The notes beneath the pieces were generated by a model. The model was not told where the DNA came from, searched no databases, and worked only from the letters and a program-made list of their open reading frames with translations. The position numbers and the translations under genes are program-made. 18,186 nt of DNA from UBA4615 sp035628395 (GTDB lineage Bacteria > Pseudomonadota > Gammaproteobacteria > Burkholderiales > Burkholderiaceae_E), in contig DASPJX010000308.1 in NCBI GenBank assembly GCA_035628395.1, positions 1 through 18,186 on the forward strand. Reading direction: 5' to 3'. Below, piece after piece: positions 7,834-16,061 of the stretch. How positions within the stretch are numbered: the first letter of the stretch is position 1; each line of letters starts with the position of its first letter.

Positions 7834-8628
7834 ATGGACGCGATCGAACCGCGGCTCGACCCGGGCCCGCCACGACCCGCTCCGGTGCGGACCCGCCCGC
7901 GGCGCGGGCCGCCCGGCACGCCGGCGGCCCGCGACGCCGTCTCGCGGGCGGAGACGCTGCGACGCAGCGGCGCCTTCGCCGGCGTGCCCGACGAGGTGCT
8001 CGCCAAGTTCGCCACCGCGTGCATCGTCCGACGCTACGCGCACGGCGAGCTGATCGTGGCCCGCGGGCTGCCGCCCGAGGGGCTCGGCGTCGTGCTGCGC
8101 GGCGCGGTCCGGATGGCCTCGCTGAACGCCGAGGGGCGCGAGGTCGTCTACTCGGTGGTGCAGCCGGGCAAGGTCTGGGGGATCGTCGCGGCGATCGACG
8201 GGCAGGGGGCGACCCACGAGACGCGCGCGTTCGGCGCGACCGAGATGCTGCTGCTGCCCCGCGCCGCGTTCCTCGCGATCCTCGACGAGCATCCGGCGCT
8301 GTGGGCCGACTTCGCCCGGATGCTGTGCCATCGGCTCCGCAAGGCGCACGGCATGGTCGACGAGTTCGCGCTGGTCACGCTGCGCAAGCGGCTCGCGCGC
8401 CAGCTGTGCACGCTCGCGTCGGCCGGGCTCGACGACGAGGCGGCGCGGGTGCCGTTCACCCAGGAGGAGCTCGGCGTGATGCTCGGCGCGTCGCGCCCGA
8501 CGGTCAACCGCGAGCTGCGCCGGCTCGAGAAGGAAGGGCTGGTCGAGCTGTCGTACCGCGGCGTGACCGTGCGGCAGTTCGAGCGTCTGCTCGAGATCTG
8601 CGAGAACCGGGAGCTGTACGGCTACTGA
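7834..8628 (+). CDS. Crp/Fnr-family transcriptional regulator
   Basis: The 264-residue protein has a cyclic-nucleotide-binding-like beta-roll (about 50-165), a dimerisation helix (about 165-190) and a Crp-type winged helix-turn-helix at 208-235 (FTQEELGVMLGASRPTVNRE). It lacks the N-terminal cysteines of oxygen-sensing Fnr and the RS pair of the cAMP site of Crp, so its effector is unknown. The first 40 residues are an unusual Pro/Arg-rich extension. The ATG at 7834 has GGAG 8 bases upstream. An in-frame GTG at 7825 would overlap the receptor 3 stop as GTGA and is an alternative start. Its place between receptor 3 and the Hyu genes suggests it controls this cluster, probably including itself. 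That is inference from position. Confidence 0.9.
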   Translation: MDAIEPRLDPGPPRPAPVRTRPRRGPPGTPAARDAVSRAETLRRSGAFAGVPDEVLAKFATACIVRRYAHGELIVARGLPPEGLGVVLRGAVRMASLNAEGREVVYSVVQPGKVWGIVAAIDGQGATHETRAFGATEMLLLPRAAFLAILDEHPALWADFARMLCHRLRKAHGMVDEFALVTLRKRLARQLCTLASAGLDDEAARVPFTQEELGVMLGASRPTVNRELRRLEKEGLVELSYRGVTVRQFERLLEICENRELYGY

Positions 8629-8701
8629 GCCCGGATTGTCACGGGGCGAACAGAGTCCGGCGCCCGGGACGCCTACGCTGCGCCCATCGGGAGGACACCG
8701 C

Positions 8702-9832
8702 ATGAAGATCATCCTCGTCGGCGCGGGCAACATCGGGCGCGCGCTCGTCGCCGACCTGCTCGACGTCGAGCGCGAGGCGACCGTCCTGGCGCTCGACGCC
8801 GATCCGCGCGCGCTCGCGGCGCTCGACGCGCTCGGGCTCGGCCGGCGCGTGTCGACGCGACAGGCGAGCGCCGACGAGCCGGAGGCGCTCGCCGGGCTCG
8901 TGCGGGGTCACGACGTCGTCGTCAACTGCACCTACGGCGCGAAGTGCCTCGAGATCCTCGACGCCGCGATCATGGCGAAGGTGCCGTACATCGACGTCCA
9001 CGGCACGCTGCTGATGGAGGAGCGCTTCGCCCGAGACGCCGCCGCGAAGGCGGCGGGCGTGACCGCGCTGATCGGCACCGGCGTGAGCCCCGGGCTCACC
9101 AACATGATGGCCGCCTGGGGCGCGCGCCGGTTCGACGGCGACGTGTCGATCGAGTGCGAGTACTCGACCTTCCGCCCGATCAACCCCACCGAGGGCCTGC
9201 TCGAGACCGCGCTGCGACAGTTCAGGAACGGCGTGCGCGCCCCGGTCTACCGCGACTGCGAGCTGTCGTACGTGCCGCCGTTCAGCGGCGCGATCCGCAC
9301 GCGCTTCCCCGGCGTCGACGACGAGGTCGAGCTCGTGCTGACGCCGCACTCCGAGCCGCAGACGATCCCGCGCTTCGTGCCGAACGCGCGCGACGTGACG
9401 GTGCGCGGCGCCTACCAGGCGAGCGTGATGGCGCTGCTGCGCTCGCTGTACGACTTCGGGCTGATGGATCCGGCGCGCCGCGTGACGGTCGACGGCCGGG
9501 CGGTCGACTTCGCGCCGCTGCTGCGCGAGGCGCTGATGGGCGACGGCAGCCCGAAGCCCGCCGGCGTCCGGACGAACTACGTGATGCGCGTGCGGGTGAC
9601 CGGCGCCTCCGGCGTCGTCGAGGCGACGCTCGGCCATCCGCCCGGCTGGGACCCGCTGCCCCAGGGCCGGATGACGTCGCTGCAGCCGTCCTTCGCCGCG
9701 CGGCTCGTCGCGCGCGGCGAGTTCTCGCACCCGGGCGTGGTGGGAGCGGAGCTCTTCACCGACGCCCAGGTCGAGGCCTGCCTCGCGCACCTGCGGGCGC
9801 GCGGGCTGTGGGTGGAGCGCGTCGGGCCATGA
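8702..9832 (+). CDS. Saccharopine dehydrogenase-like NAD(P)-binding oxidoreductase
   Basis: This 376-residue protein has an N-terminal Rossmann domain of the saccharopine dehydrogenase (Sacchrp_dh_NADP) type. MKIILVGAGNIGRAL carries GxGxxG at 7-12, followed by VVNCTYGAKCLEILDAAI and PYIDVHG. GTGVSPGLTNMMAAWGA matches the conserved turn of the family, and the rest is the C-terminal substrate domain. Members oxidise or reduce C-N bonds of amino-acid-type substrates (saccharopine, carboxynorspermidine and relatives); which one applies is not visible. GGGAGG (8689-8694) lies 7 bases before the ATG. A 73-bp gap separates it from the regulator, so a second promoter is possible there, though I find no good -35/-10 pair. 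The stop overlaps the HyuA start as ATGA. Confidence 0.88.
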   Translation: MKIILVGAGNIGRALVADLLDVEREATVLALDADPRALAALDALGLGRRVSTRQASADEPEALAGLVRGHDVVVNCTYGAKCLEILDAAIMAKVPYIDVHGTLLMEERFARDAAAKAAGVTALIGTGVSPGLTNMMAAWGARRFDGDVSIECEYSTFRPINPTEGLLETALRQFRNGVRAPVYRDCELSYVPPFSGAIRTRFPGVDDEVELVLTPHSEPQTIPRFVPNARDVTVRGAYQASVMALLRSLYDFGLMDPARRVTVDGRAVDFAPLLREALMGDGSPKPAGVRTNYVMRVRVTGASGVVEATLGHPPGWDPLPQGRMTSLQPSFAARLVARGEFSHPGVVGAELFTDAQVEACLAHLRARGLWVERVGP

Positions 9833-11895
9833 GGCGCATCGGCACCGACATCGGGGGCACCTTCACCGACTTCGTCGAGATCGACGACGCGAGCGGCACG
9901 ATCCGGCTCGAGAAGACGCTGACCACGCCCGCCGACCCGTCGATCGGCATCTTCGACGGGCTCGAGCGGCTCGCCCGCTCGGGCGGCGCGTCGCTCGCCG
10001 AGTGCGCGACGCTGGTGCACGGCACCACGCTCGTCATCAACGCGCTGATCGAGCGGAAGGGCGTGACCACCGCGCTGCTCGCGACGCGGGGCTTCCGCGA
10101 CGTGCTGGAGATGCGCAACGAGCTGCGCTACGACGTCTACGACCTGCAGATCGAGTATCCGAAGCCGCTCGTGCCGCGCAGCCTGCGCCTGGAGGTCGGG
10201 GAGCGGGTCGCCGCCGACGGCCGGGTGCTCGAGCGTCCGTCGCGCGAGGAGATCGCCGCGCTCGCCGCGCGGATGCGGGCTCAGGAGGTGCGCTCGGTCG
10301 CGGTGTGCTTCCTCAACGCGTACGCCAATCCGGAGAACGAGCGCGCGGTCGGGGCGATGCTCGCCGAGCTCGCGCCGGAGCTGTCGGTCTCGCTGTCGAG
10401 CGACGTGCTGCCGAAGATCAAGGAGTACGAGCGCACCAGCACGACGGTGGCGAGCGCCTACGTGAAGCCGGTGGTCGACGCGTACCTGTCGAGGATCCGC
10501 GACGGGCTCGCCGGCCGGGGCTTCGGCGGCGAGTTCTACGTGATGCAGTCGGGCGGCGGCGTGCTCGCCGAGGACGTCGCGCGCGAGTTCCCGATCCGCA
10601 TCCTCGAGTCGGGACCGGCCGGCGGCGTGGCCGCCGCGCGCTGGTGGGGCGGCCGGGTCGGCGAGCGCGACCTGCTCGCCTTCGACATGGGCGGCACGAC
10701 CGCCAAGCTGTGCACCGTCGCCCGCGGCGAGGTGCTGATCAGCGACGAGTACGAGGCCGCGCGCGTCTGGAAGTTCAAGCGCGGCTCGGGGCTGGCGGTC
10801 AACGTGCCGGTGTTCGACCTGCTCGAGATCGGCACCGGGGGCGGCAGCATCGCGCGGGTCGACGCGCTGGGGCTGCTCAAGGTCGGGCCGCGCAGCGCCG
10901 GCGCCTCGCCCGGCCCGGCGTGCTACGGGCTGGGCGGCGCGGAGCCGACGGTCACCGACGCCGACGTCGCGCTCGGCTACCTCGACCCGGGGTACTTCCT
11001 GGGCGGCACGATGCGGCTGCACCCGGAGCGCGCGCTCGACGCGATCGCCGGGCGCGTGGCGGGGCGCCTGGAGGGCGTCGACGCGCTCGAGGCGGCCTGG
11101 GGCATCCACGACCTCGCGAACGAGGACATGGCCTCGGCCGCGCGGCTGCACCTGGCCGAGCGCGGCGAGGACGCGGGCGCGATGACGATGGTCGCCTACG
11201 GCGGCGCCGGACCGGTCCACGCGTACGGGCTCGCGCGCAAGCTCGGGCTGCGCCGGCTGATCGTGCCGCCGGCCGCCGGCGTGATGTCGGCGCTCGGCAT
11301 GCTGGTCGAGGACCTCGCGATCGACCGGGTCCGCACGCACCGCGGCCCGCTCGCCGACGTGGATGCCGGTGCGCTGGAGGCGATCTTCGAGGCGATGCGC
11401 GCCGAGGCCGCCGCGCTGCTGCGCACCGTGCCCGCGTCGCTCGCCGTCGAGCGCATCGGCGATCTGCGCTACCGCGGCCAGGGCTACGACGTGCGCGTGC
11501 CGCTCGGCGACGGCGCGGTCGACGCCGGGTCGATGCGCCGGCGCTTCGAGGACGAGTACCGGCAGCGCTACGGCCGCGTCCACGAGGACGTGCCGATCGA
11601 GCTGGTGAACCTGCGGATCGTCGCGCGCCGGCCGGCCGCTCGCCCGTTCGAGCCGGCGCGCCTCGCGCCCGCGACCGATGGCGTCGAGACCGCGCGCAAG
11701 GGCACGCGCCGGGCGTGGTTCGGCCGCGCGGCCGGTCACGTCGACGTGCCGGTGTTCGACCGCTACCGGCTGCGCGCCGGTCATTCGCACCGGGGCGCGG
11801 CCTTCGTCGAGGAGCGCGAGACGACGACGCTCGTCGGACCCGGCGGCGGCTTCGAGGTCAACGAGTACGGAATGCTGGTGGTCCATGTCGAATGA
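9829..11895 (+). CDS. Hydantoinase/oxoprolinase family protein, subunit A (HyuA type)
   Basis: The 688-residue protein has the usual length of the ATP-dependent hydantoinase/5-oxoprolinase A subunit. This family uses ATP to activate a cyclic amide or a ketone for hydrolysis or carboxylation. The N-terminal Hydant_A_N signature GTDIGGTFTDF is at 5-15 and LVHGTTLVINALIERKG near 62-78. The actin-like ATPase core shows ESGPAGGV, FDMGGTTAKLC (285-295) and EIGTGGGSIA (333-342). GPRSAGASPGPACYGLGG follows from 353, and a C-terminal domain ends in NEYGMLVVHVE. The start overlaps the upstream stop as ATGA, and the end overlaps the HyuB start by 11 bp. Acetone and acetophenone carboxylase subunits belong to the same superfamily, but their extra subunits are absent. 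The N-methylhydantoinase label common in databases should not be read as a substrate. Confidence 0.93.
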   Translation: MRRIGTDIGGTFTDFVEIDDASGTIRLEKTLTTPADPSIGIFDGLERLARSGGASLAECATLVHGTTLVINALIERKGVTTALLATRGFRDVLEMRNELRYDVYDLQIEYPKPLVPRSLRLEVGERVAADGRVLERPSREEIAALAARMRAQEVRSVAVCFLNAYANPENERAVGAMLAELAPELSVSLSSDVLPKIKEYERTSTTVASAYVKPVVDAYLSRIRDGLAGRGFGGEFYVMQSGGGVLAEDVAREFPIRILESGPAGGVAAARWWGGRVGERDLLAFDMGGTTAKLCTVARGEVLISDEYEAARVWKFKRGSGLAVNVPVFDLLEIGTGGGSIARVDALGLLKVGPRSAGASPGPACYGLGGAEPTVTDADVALGYLDPGYFLGGTMRLHPERALDAIAGRVAGRLEGVDALEAAWGIHDLANEDMASAARLHLAERGEDAGAMTMVAYGGAGPVHAYGLARKLGLRRLIVPPAAGVMSALGMLVEDLAIDRVRTHRGPLADVDAGALEAIFEAMRAEAAALLRTVPASLAVERIGDLRYRGQGYDVRVPLGDGAVDAGSMRRRFEDEYRQRYGRVHEDVPIELVNLRIVARRPAARPFEPARLAPATDGVETARKGTRRAWFGRAAGHVDVPVFDRYRLRAGHSHRGAAFVEERETTTLVGPGGGFEVNEYGMLVVHVE

Positions 11896-13549
11896 ACTGA
11901 CCCCCCTCGAGATCGAGATCCTGTGGCGTCGCCTCGTCACCACCGTCGACGAGGCCGCGACCACGCTGGTGCGCACCTCGTTCTCGAGCGTGATCCGCGA
12001 CTTCCACGACTACGCGTGCGCGATCTTCGACCCGTCGGGCCGGATGCTCGCGCAGTCGACGCACTCCACGCCGGGGCTGCTCGGCATCCTGCCGTTCACC
12101 ATCCCGAACTTCCTCGGTCACGCGGGCTTCCGCGCCGCGCGCCCCGGCGACGTGTTCGTGACCAACGATCCCTGGCTCGCGAGCGGCCACCTGATCGACG
12201 TGACCGTCGCGATGCCGGTGTTCCGGCGCGGCGCGCTCGTCGCCTACGTGCTGGTCGTCGTCCACCACCTGAACGTCGGCGGACGGCTCGCCACGCTCGA
12301 GAGCCGCGACGTCTACGAGGAGGGGCTGAAGATCCCGATCGTGCGGCTCTACCGCGAGGGCGAGCCCGAGGAGCCGGTGTTCGAGTTCGTGCGCGCCAAC
12401 GTGCGCGAGCCCGACAAGGTGATCGGCGACATCCGCGCGCAGGTCGCAGCCAGCCACGCCGCCGCGCACCGGTTGGTCGCGATCATGGACGAGGCCGGCC
12501 TCGAGGGGCTGGGGCCGCTCGCCGGCGAGATCGTCCGCCGCAGCGAGGCGAGCATGCGCCGCGCGATCCGGGCGCTGCCCGAGGGGGAGTTCGCCAGCGA
12601 GATGACGCTGACCGGGGTGGCCGGGCACGTGCAGCCGGTGCGGCTCGCGCTGCGCGCGACGCTGCGCGACGGCGGCATCCGGCTCGACTACGCCGGCACC
12701 GGCGCGCAGATCCCGCGGGCGATCAACGTCACGCTGAACATGACGCGCTCGTACTCGGTGTATCCGCTCAAGTGCCTGCTGGATCCGGACGTGCCGAACA
12801 ACGCCGGCTGCATGGCGCCGATCGTCGTCGACGCGCCCGAGGGCTCGGTGCTGAACGCGCGCTTCCCGGCGGCGACCTGGGGCCGCACCGTGATCGCGCA
12901 CATGCTGCCCGAGCTGGTGATGCGCTGCCTCGCCCAGGCGGTGCCCGAGCGGCTCGTCGCCGGCAGCGGCTCGACGCCGCTGTGGTACGGCAACTTCACC
13001 GGACGGCGGCGCGACGGCTCGACGTTCTACGCGGTCGTCACCTTCAACGGCGGGCTCGGCGCGCGCAGCGCGCGCGACGGCATCTCCTGCCTGTCGTACC
13101 CGGCCAACGTCGCGAGCATCCCGATCGAGGTGACCGAGGGCGACGCGCCGATCCGCTTCGAGGCGAAGTCCTTCGCGCTCGACTCGGCGGGCGCCGGCCG
13201 CAGCCGCGGCGGGCTCGGGCAGCGCGTGGTGATCCGCGTGCCCGCGGACGCGGACGTCGACGGCGCCATCCTCGCCGGCGTGCGGGGCGGGCGATTCGGG
13301 GTGCCGATCTACGGCCTGGAGGGCGGGGAGGAGGTGCCCGAGCCGGTGGCCGAGGTCAACGGCCGGCGCGTCGTGCTCGGCACGCAGATCGAGCTGCGCC
13401 CGGGCGACGTGCTCGCGCTCACGGTGCCGGGCGGCGGCGGCTTCGGCGACCCGCGCGGCCGGCCGCGCGACGCGGTGATCGAGGACGTCAGGAACGAGCT
13501 GGTCAGCCGCGAGGCGGCCGGAAGCCTCTACGGGATGGAGAACGCATGA
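11885..13549 (+). CDS. Hydantoinase/oxoprolinase family protein, subunit B (HyuB type)
   Basis: The 554-residue Hydantoinase_B protein is the partner of the A subunit and within the usual 520-590. It begins MSNELTPLEIEILWRRL and has TSFSSVIRDFHDYACAIFD with the characteristic GDVFVTNDPWLASGHLIDVTV. The centre contains GTGAQIPRAINVTLNMTRSY. The C-terminus carries the family signature TVPGGGGFGDP at 513-523. The ATG at 11885 lies inside the end of HyuA with only a weak GGTGG upstream, so translation is probably coupled and the two chains made in equal amounts. An open frame extends back to 11678 but is Arg/Ser-rich shadow sequence. Its stop overlaps the next SDR start as ATGA. Together A and B should form one ATP-dependent enzyme. 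Confidence 0.93.
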   Translation: MSNELTPLEIEILWRRLVTTVDEAATTLVRTSFSSVIRDFHDYACAIFDPSGRMLAQSTHSTPGLLGILPFTIPNFLGHAGFRAARPGDVFVTNDPWLASGHLIDVTVAMPVFRRGALVAYVLVVVHHLNVGGRLATLESRDVYEEGLKIPIVRLYREGEPEEPVFEFVRANVREPDKVIGDIRAQVAASHAAAHRLVAIMDEAGLEGLGPLAGEIVRRSEASMRRAIRALPEGEFASEMTLTGVAGHVQPVRLALRATLRDGGIRLDYAGTGAQIPRAINVTLNMTRSYSVYPLKCLLDPDVPNNAGCMAPIVVDAPEGSVLNARFPAATWGRTVIAHMLPELVMRCLAQAVPERLVAGSGSTPLWYGNFTGRRRDGSTFYAVVTFNGGLGARSARDGISCLSYPANVASIPIEVTEGDAPIRFEAKSFALDSAGAGRSRGGLGQRVVIRVPADADVDGAILAGVRGGRFGVPIYGLEGGEEVPEPVAEVNGRRVVLGTQIELRPGDVLALTVPGGGGFGDPRGRPRDAVIEDVRNELVSREAAGSLYGMENA

Positions 13550-14328
13550 GACGCATGGAAGGCAGGGTCGGGTTCGTCACCGGCGGCGGGGCGGGCATCG
13601 GCGCCGCGACCGCGACGCTGTTCGCCCGCGAGGGCGCGCGGGTGGTCGTCGCCGACCACGACGCCGACGCCGGGCGCGCCGTCGCCGAGCGCGTCGCCGC
13701 GCAGGGCGGGGAGGCGCTCTTCGTGCACACCGACGTGCGCGACGACGCGAGCGTGAAGGCCGCCGTCGACGCGGCCGTCGCTCGCTTCGGCAAGGTCGAC
13801 GCGCTGCTGTGCTGCGCGGGCGGCTCGCTGCCCGAGGACTCGCCGATCACCGAGGTCGACATGGCCGTCTGGGACCGGACGATGGTGCTCGACGTCAAGG
13901 GCACGATGCACGCGTGCCGGCACGTGATCCCGGGCATCGTCGAGGCGGGGGGCGGCACCGTCGTCAACATGTCGTCGGGCGCCGGGCTGCGCGGCTCGAA
14001 CCCCGCGCACATCTACACCGCGGCCAAGGGCGCCATCGTCTCGCTGACCCGCACGCTCGCCGGCAGCTACGCGCTGAAGAACGTGCGGGTCAACTGCGTC
14101 GCCGCCGGCCGCATCAACACCGAGCGGGTGCGCCGCACCTACGGCGTGCCGGGACGGCCCGGCTCCGCGCCCGACCGGCAGAACGTCGTCGAGCAGCTGA
14201 AGACCTATCCGTACTGGATGGGCGAGCCCGAGGACATCGCCTCGGTCGTGCTCTTCCTGTCGAACGACGAGTCGAGGATGATCACCGGTACCGCGATCGC
14301 CGCCGACGGCGGTCGGTCGTCGTACTGA
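13546..14328 (+). CDS. SDR family NAD(P)-dependent oxidoreductase (second copy)
   Basis: This is a 260-residue classical short-chain dehydrogenase. It has TGGGAGIG at 12-19, Asp37 after the second strand (VVADHD, favouring NAD), and the catalytic set Ser144, Tyr157 and Lys161 (YTAAK). The usual NNAG appears as CCAGG at 89-93, which is uncommon. The C-terminus ITGTAIAADGGRSSY is typical. The ATG at 13546 overlaps the HyuB stop as ATGA and has GGAG 6 bases upstream; a second in-frame ATG at 13555 would remove only MRR. It is not a close copy of the SDR at 164-892. Coupling to the Hyu genes suggests it oxidises or reduces an intermediate made before or after amide hydrolysis. Confidence 0.93.
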   Translation: MRRMEGRVGFVTGGGAGIGAATATLFAREGARVVVADHDADAGRAVAERVAAQGGEALFVHTDVRDDASVKAAVDAAVARFGKVDALLCCAGGSLPEDSPITEVDMAVWDRTMVLDVKGTMHACRHVIPGIVEAGGGTVVNMSSGAGLRGSNPAHIYTAAKGAIVSLTRTLAGSYALKNVRVNCVAAGRINTERVRRTYGVPGRPGSAPDRQNVVEQLKTYPYWMGEPEDIASVVLFLSNDESRMITGTAIAADGGRSSY

Positions 14329-14342
14329 ACCCGGAGACCCCC

Positions 14343-15182
14343 ATGACCACCCACGTCGTCACGATCGGCTTCGACTTCGACGCGATGTCGGGCTTCATCT
14401 CGCGCGGCCTCACCAGCCCCACGCCGATCTCGCGCGGCGAGTTCGGCCCGGTGGCGGTGCCGCGCATCCTCGACCTGCTGAAGAAATACGACGTGCGGTC
14501 GACCTGGTTCGTGCTCGGCCACACGCTCGAGACCTATCCGGACCACTGCCGGCGCGTGTTCGACGCGGGGCACGAGATCGGGCACCACGGCTGGACGCAC
14601 ATGCCGCCCAACGACATGAGTCGCGAGGAGGAGGAGCGCGGGCTCGTGCGCGCGAACGAGCAGATCCGCAAGCTGACCGGGCGCTACGCGCGCGGCTACC
14701 GCTCGCCGTCGTGGGACCTGTCGCCGCACTCGGTCGAGCTGATGCTCGAGCACGGCTTCTTCTACGAGAGCAGCATGATGGGCGACGACCACATGCCGTA
14801 CCGCATCCGGCAGGGCGACGTCATCACGCTCGAGCAGCCCGCGGTGTTCGGGAAGCGGACGCGCCTGATCGAGATGCCGGTGAGCTGGACACTCGACGAC
14901 TATCCCCACTTCGAGTTCCTGCGCACGAAGACCTCGGTGCTGCAGGGCCTGATGAACGCGAACGCGGTGCTCGAGAACTGGGTCAACGACTTCCTCTACA
15001 TGAAGTCGACCACCGACTGGGGCATCCTGAACTACACCTTCCATCCGTTCGTGATCGGCCGCGGCCACCGGATGATGGCGCTGGAGAAGCTGCTGCGCAC
15101 GCTGAAGGACGAGGGCGCGCGTTTCATGACGATGGAGGACGCCGCGCGCCTCTACGACGACACCCACCCCTTCGAGGGCTGA
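14343..15182 (+). CDS. Polysaccharide deacetylase (CE4) family protein, PuuE/HpPgdA-like amide hydrolase
   Basis: The 279-residue protein is a NodB-homology (CE4) domain with no signal peptide, so it is cytoplasmic. Visible motifs are the Asp pair in GFDFDAMS (11 and 13), the metal-binding HHGWTH (His82 and His86, HxxxH), GYRSPSWDLS with Arg120, and LIEMPVSW. FHPFVIGRGHRM near 233-244 is characteristic of the PuuE allantoinase / HpPgdA / cyclic imide hydrolase branch rather than secreted chitin or xylan deacetylases. It would hydrolyse a small amide or imide bond, fitting the adjacent hydantoinase-type genes. GGAGA lies 6 bases upstream of the ATG, 14 bp after the SDR stop. The specific substrate cannot be assigned. 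Confidence 0.9.
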   Translation: MTTHVVTIGFDFDAMSGFISRGLTSPTPISRGEFGPVAVPRILDLLKKYDVRSTWFVLGHTLETYPDHCRRVFDAGHEIGHHGWTHMPPNDMSREEEERGLVRANEQIRKLTGRYARGYRSPSWDLSPHSVELMLEHGFFYESSMMGDDHMPYRIRQGDVITLEQPAVFGKRTRLIEMPVSWTLDDYPHFEFLRTKTSVLQGLMNANAVLENWVNDFLYMKSTTDWGILNYTFHPFVIGRGHRMMALEKLLRTLKDEGARFMTMEDAARLYDDTHPFEG

Positions 15183-15184
15183 CG

Positions 15185-15994
15185 ATGCCGAACACCCGGA
15201 CGTTCGAGGCCCGCGACGGGCTGCGGATCGCGTATCACGAGGACGACTTCACCGACCCCTGGCGCACGCCCGACACCGTGCTGCTGCTGCACGCGGCGAT
15301 GGGCAACGCGCAGCGCTGGTTCGCCTGGGTGCCGCCGCTGTCGCGCCGCTACCGCGTGCTGCGCATGGAGCTGCGCGGCCACGGGCACTCGCAGGTCCCG
15401 CGTCCCGATCAGGACTTCTCGCTCGATCACCTGGTCGGCGACGCGCTCGAGCTGCTCGACCGTCTCGGCGTGGAGCGCGCGCACGTCGTCGGCAACTCGG
15501 CCGGCGGCTACGTCGCCCAGCAGCTCGGGATCCATCATCCGCAACGGGTCCGGACGCTCGCGCTGTACGGCTCGACCCCGGGCCTGAAGCACAGCCACGC
15601 GGCGACCTGGATCCCGCTGGTCGCGGAGCGCGGGCTGCGCCGCTTCCTCGCCGACACGATCCACGAGCGCTTCGACGAGTCCGCCGACCCGGGGCTCGTC
15701 GAGTGGTTCCTCGATCAGGCCGGCTCGAACGACCCGGCGTTCATCGCGCGCTTCGTCACGCACATGACGACGCACGACTTCATGGACGACGTGGGCCGCA
15801 TCGCCTGTCCGACGCTGATCGTCGCCGCCGGCAAGGAGCAGATCGGCCACGCGAGCGCGTACGGCGAGATGCACGCGCGGATCGCCGGGTCGGAGCTGAA
15901 GCTGTACGACACCAGCGGCCACAACATCTGCGACGGCTACGCGTCGAAGGCGGTGGCCGACCTGATGGACTTCCTCGAGCGCCGAGGAGGGTGA
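15185..15994 (+). CDS. Alpha/beta hydrolase
   Basis: The 269-residue protein has the alpha/beta-hydrolase fold. The oxyanion region is LLLHAAMGN (33-41) and the strand-loop LRGHGHS is at 63-69. The nucleophile elbow GNSAGG (103-108) has Ser105, and the catalytic His246 is in DTSGHNICDGY. The acid is uncertain; Glu218 in AAGKEQIG occupies the place where Asp is usual. The LRGHGHS and GNSAGG pattern resembles enol-lactonases such as PcaD and other small ester/lactone hydrolases. GAGGG precedes the ATG by 6 bases and only 2 bp separate it from the deacetylase stop. It appears to be the last gene of the rightward operon, followed by a strong inverted repeat. Confidence 0.92.
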   Translation: MPNTRTFEARDGLRIAYHEDDFTDPWRTPDTVLLLHAAMGNAQRWFAWVPPLSRRYRVLRMELRGHGHSQVPRPDQDFSLDHLVGDALELLDRLGVERAHVVGNSAGGYVAQQLGIHHPQRVRTLALYGSTPGLKHSHAATWIPLVAERGLRRFLADTIHERFDESADPGLVEWFLDQAGSNDPAFIARFVTHMTTHDFMDDVGRIACPTLIVAAGKEQIGHASAYGEMHARIAGSELKLYDTSGHNICDGYASKAVADLMDFLERRGG

Positions 15995-16004
15995 GCGCGA
16001 CCGG

Positions 16005-16056
16005 CGGCGTCGACGGGCATCCCGCCGCGGGCGGGCCCGCTCCGTCGTCGACGCCG
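16005..16056. terminator. Nested inverted repeat between convergent genes (bidirectional terminator-like)
   Basis: CGGCGTCGACG (16005-16015) and its exact complement CGTCGACGCCG (16046-16056) form an 11-bp perfect stem around 30 bases. Inside these, CCCGC (16021-16025) and GCGGG (16031-16035) form a second hairpin. It lies between the stop of the alpha/beta hydrolase (15994) and the stop of the leftward gene (16062), the right place for a bidirectional terminator. Neither side has a U tract, so termination may need Rho or the structure may simply protect mRNA ends. Confidence 0.6.
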
Positions 16057-16061
16057 AGCGC

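Noticed and set aside
10002..11900. Long plus-strand ORF inside the HyuA gene
   Set aside because: Frame shadow with Arg-rich composition; HyuA in the overlapping frame has all family motifs.
9829..13549. Acetone or acetophenone carboxylase
   Set aside because: HyuA/HyuB share the superfamily, but the additional carboxylase subunits are absent and amide-hydrolase neighbours fit hydrolysis better.
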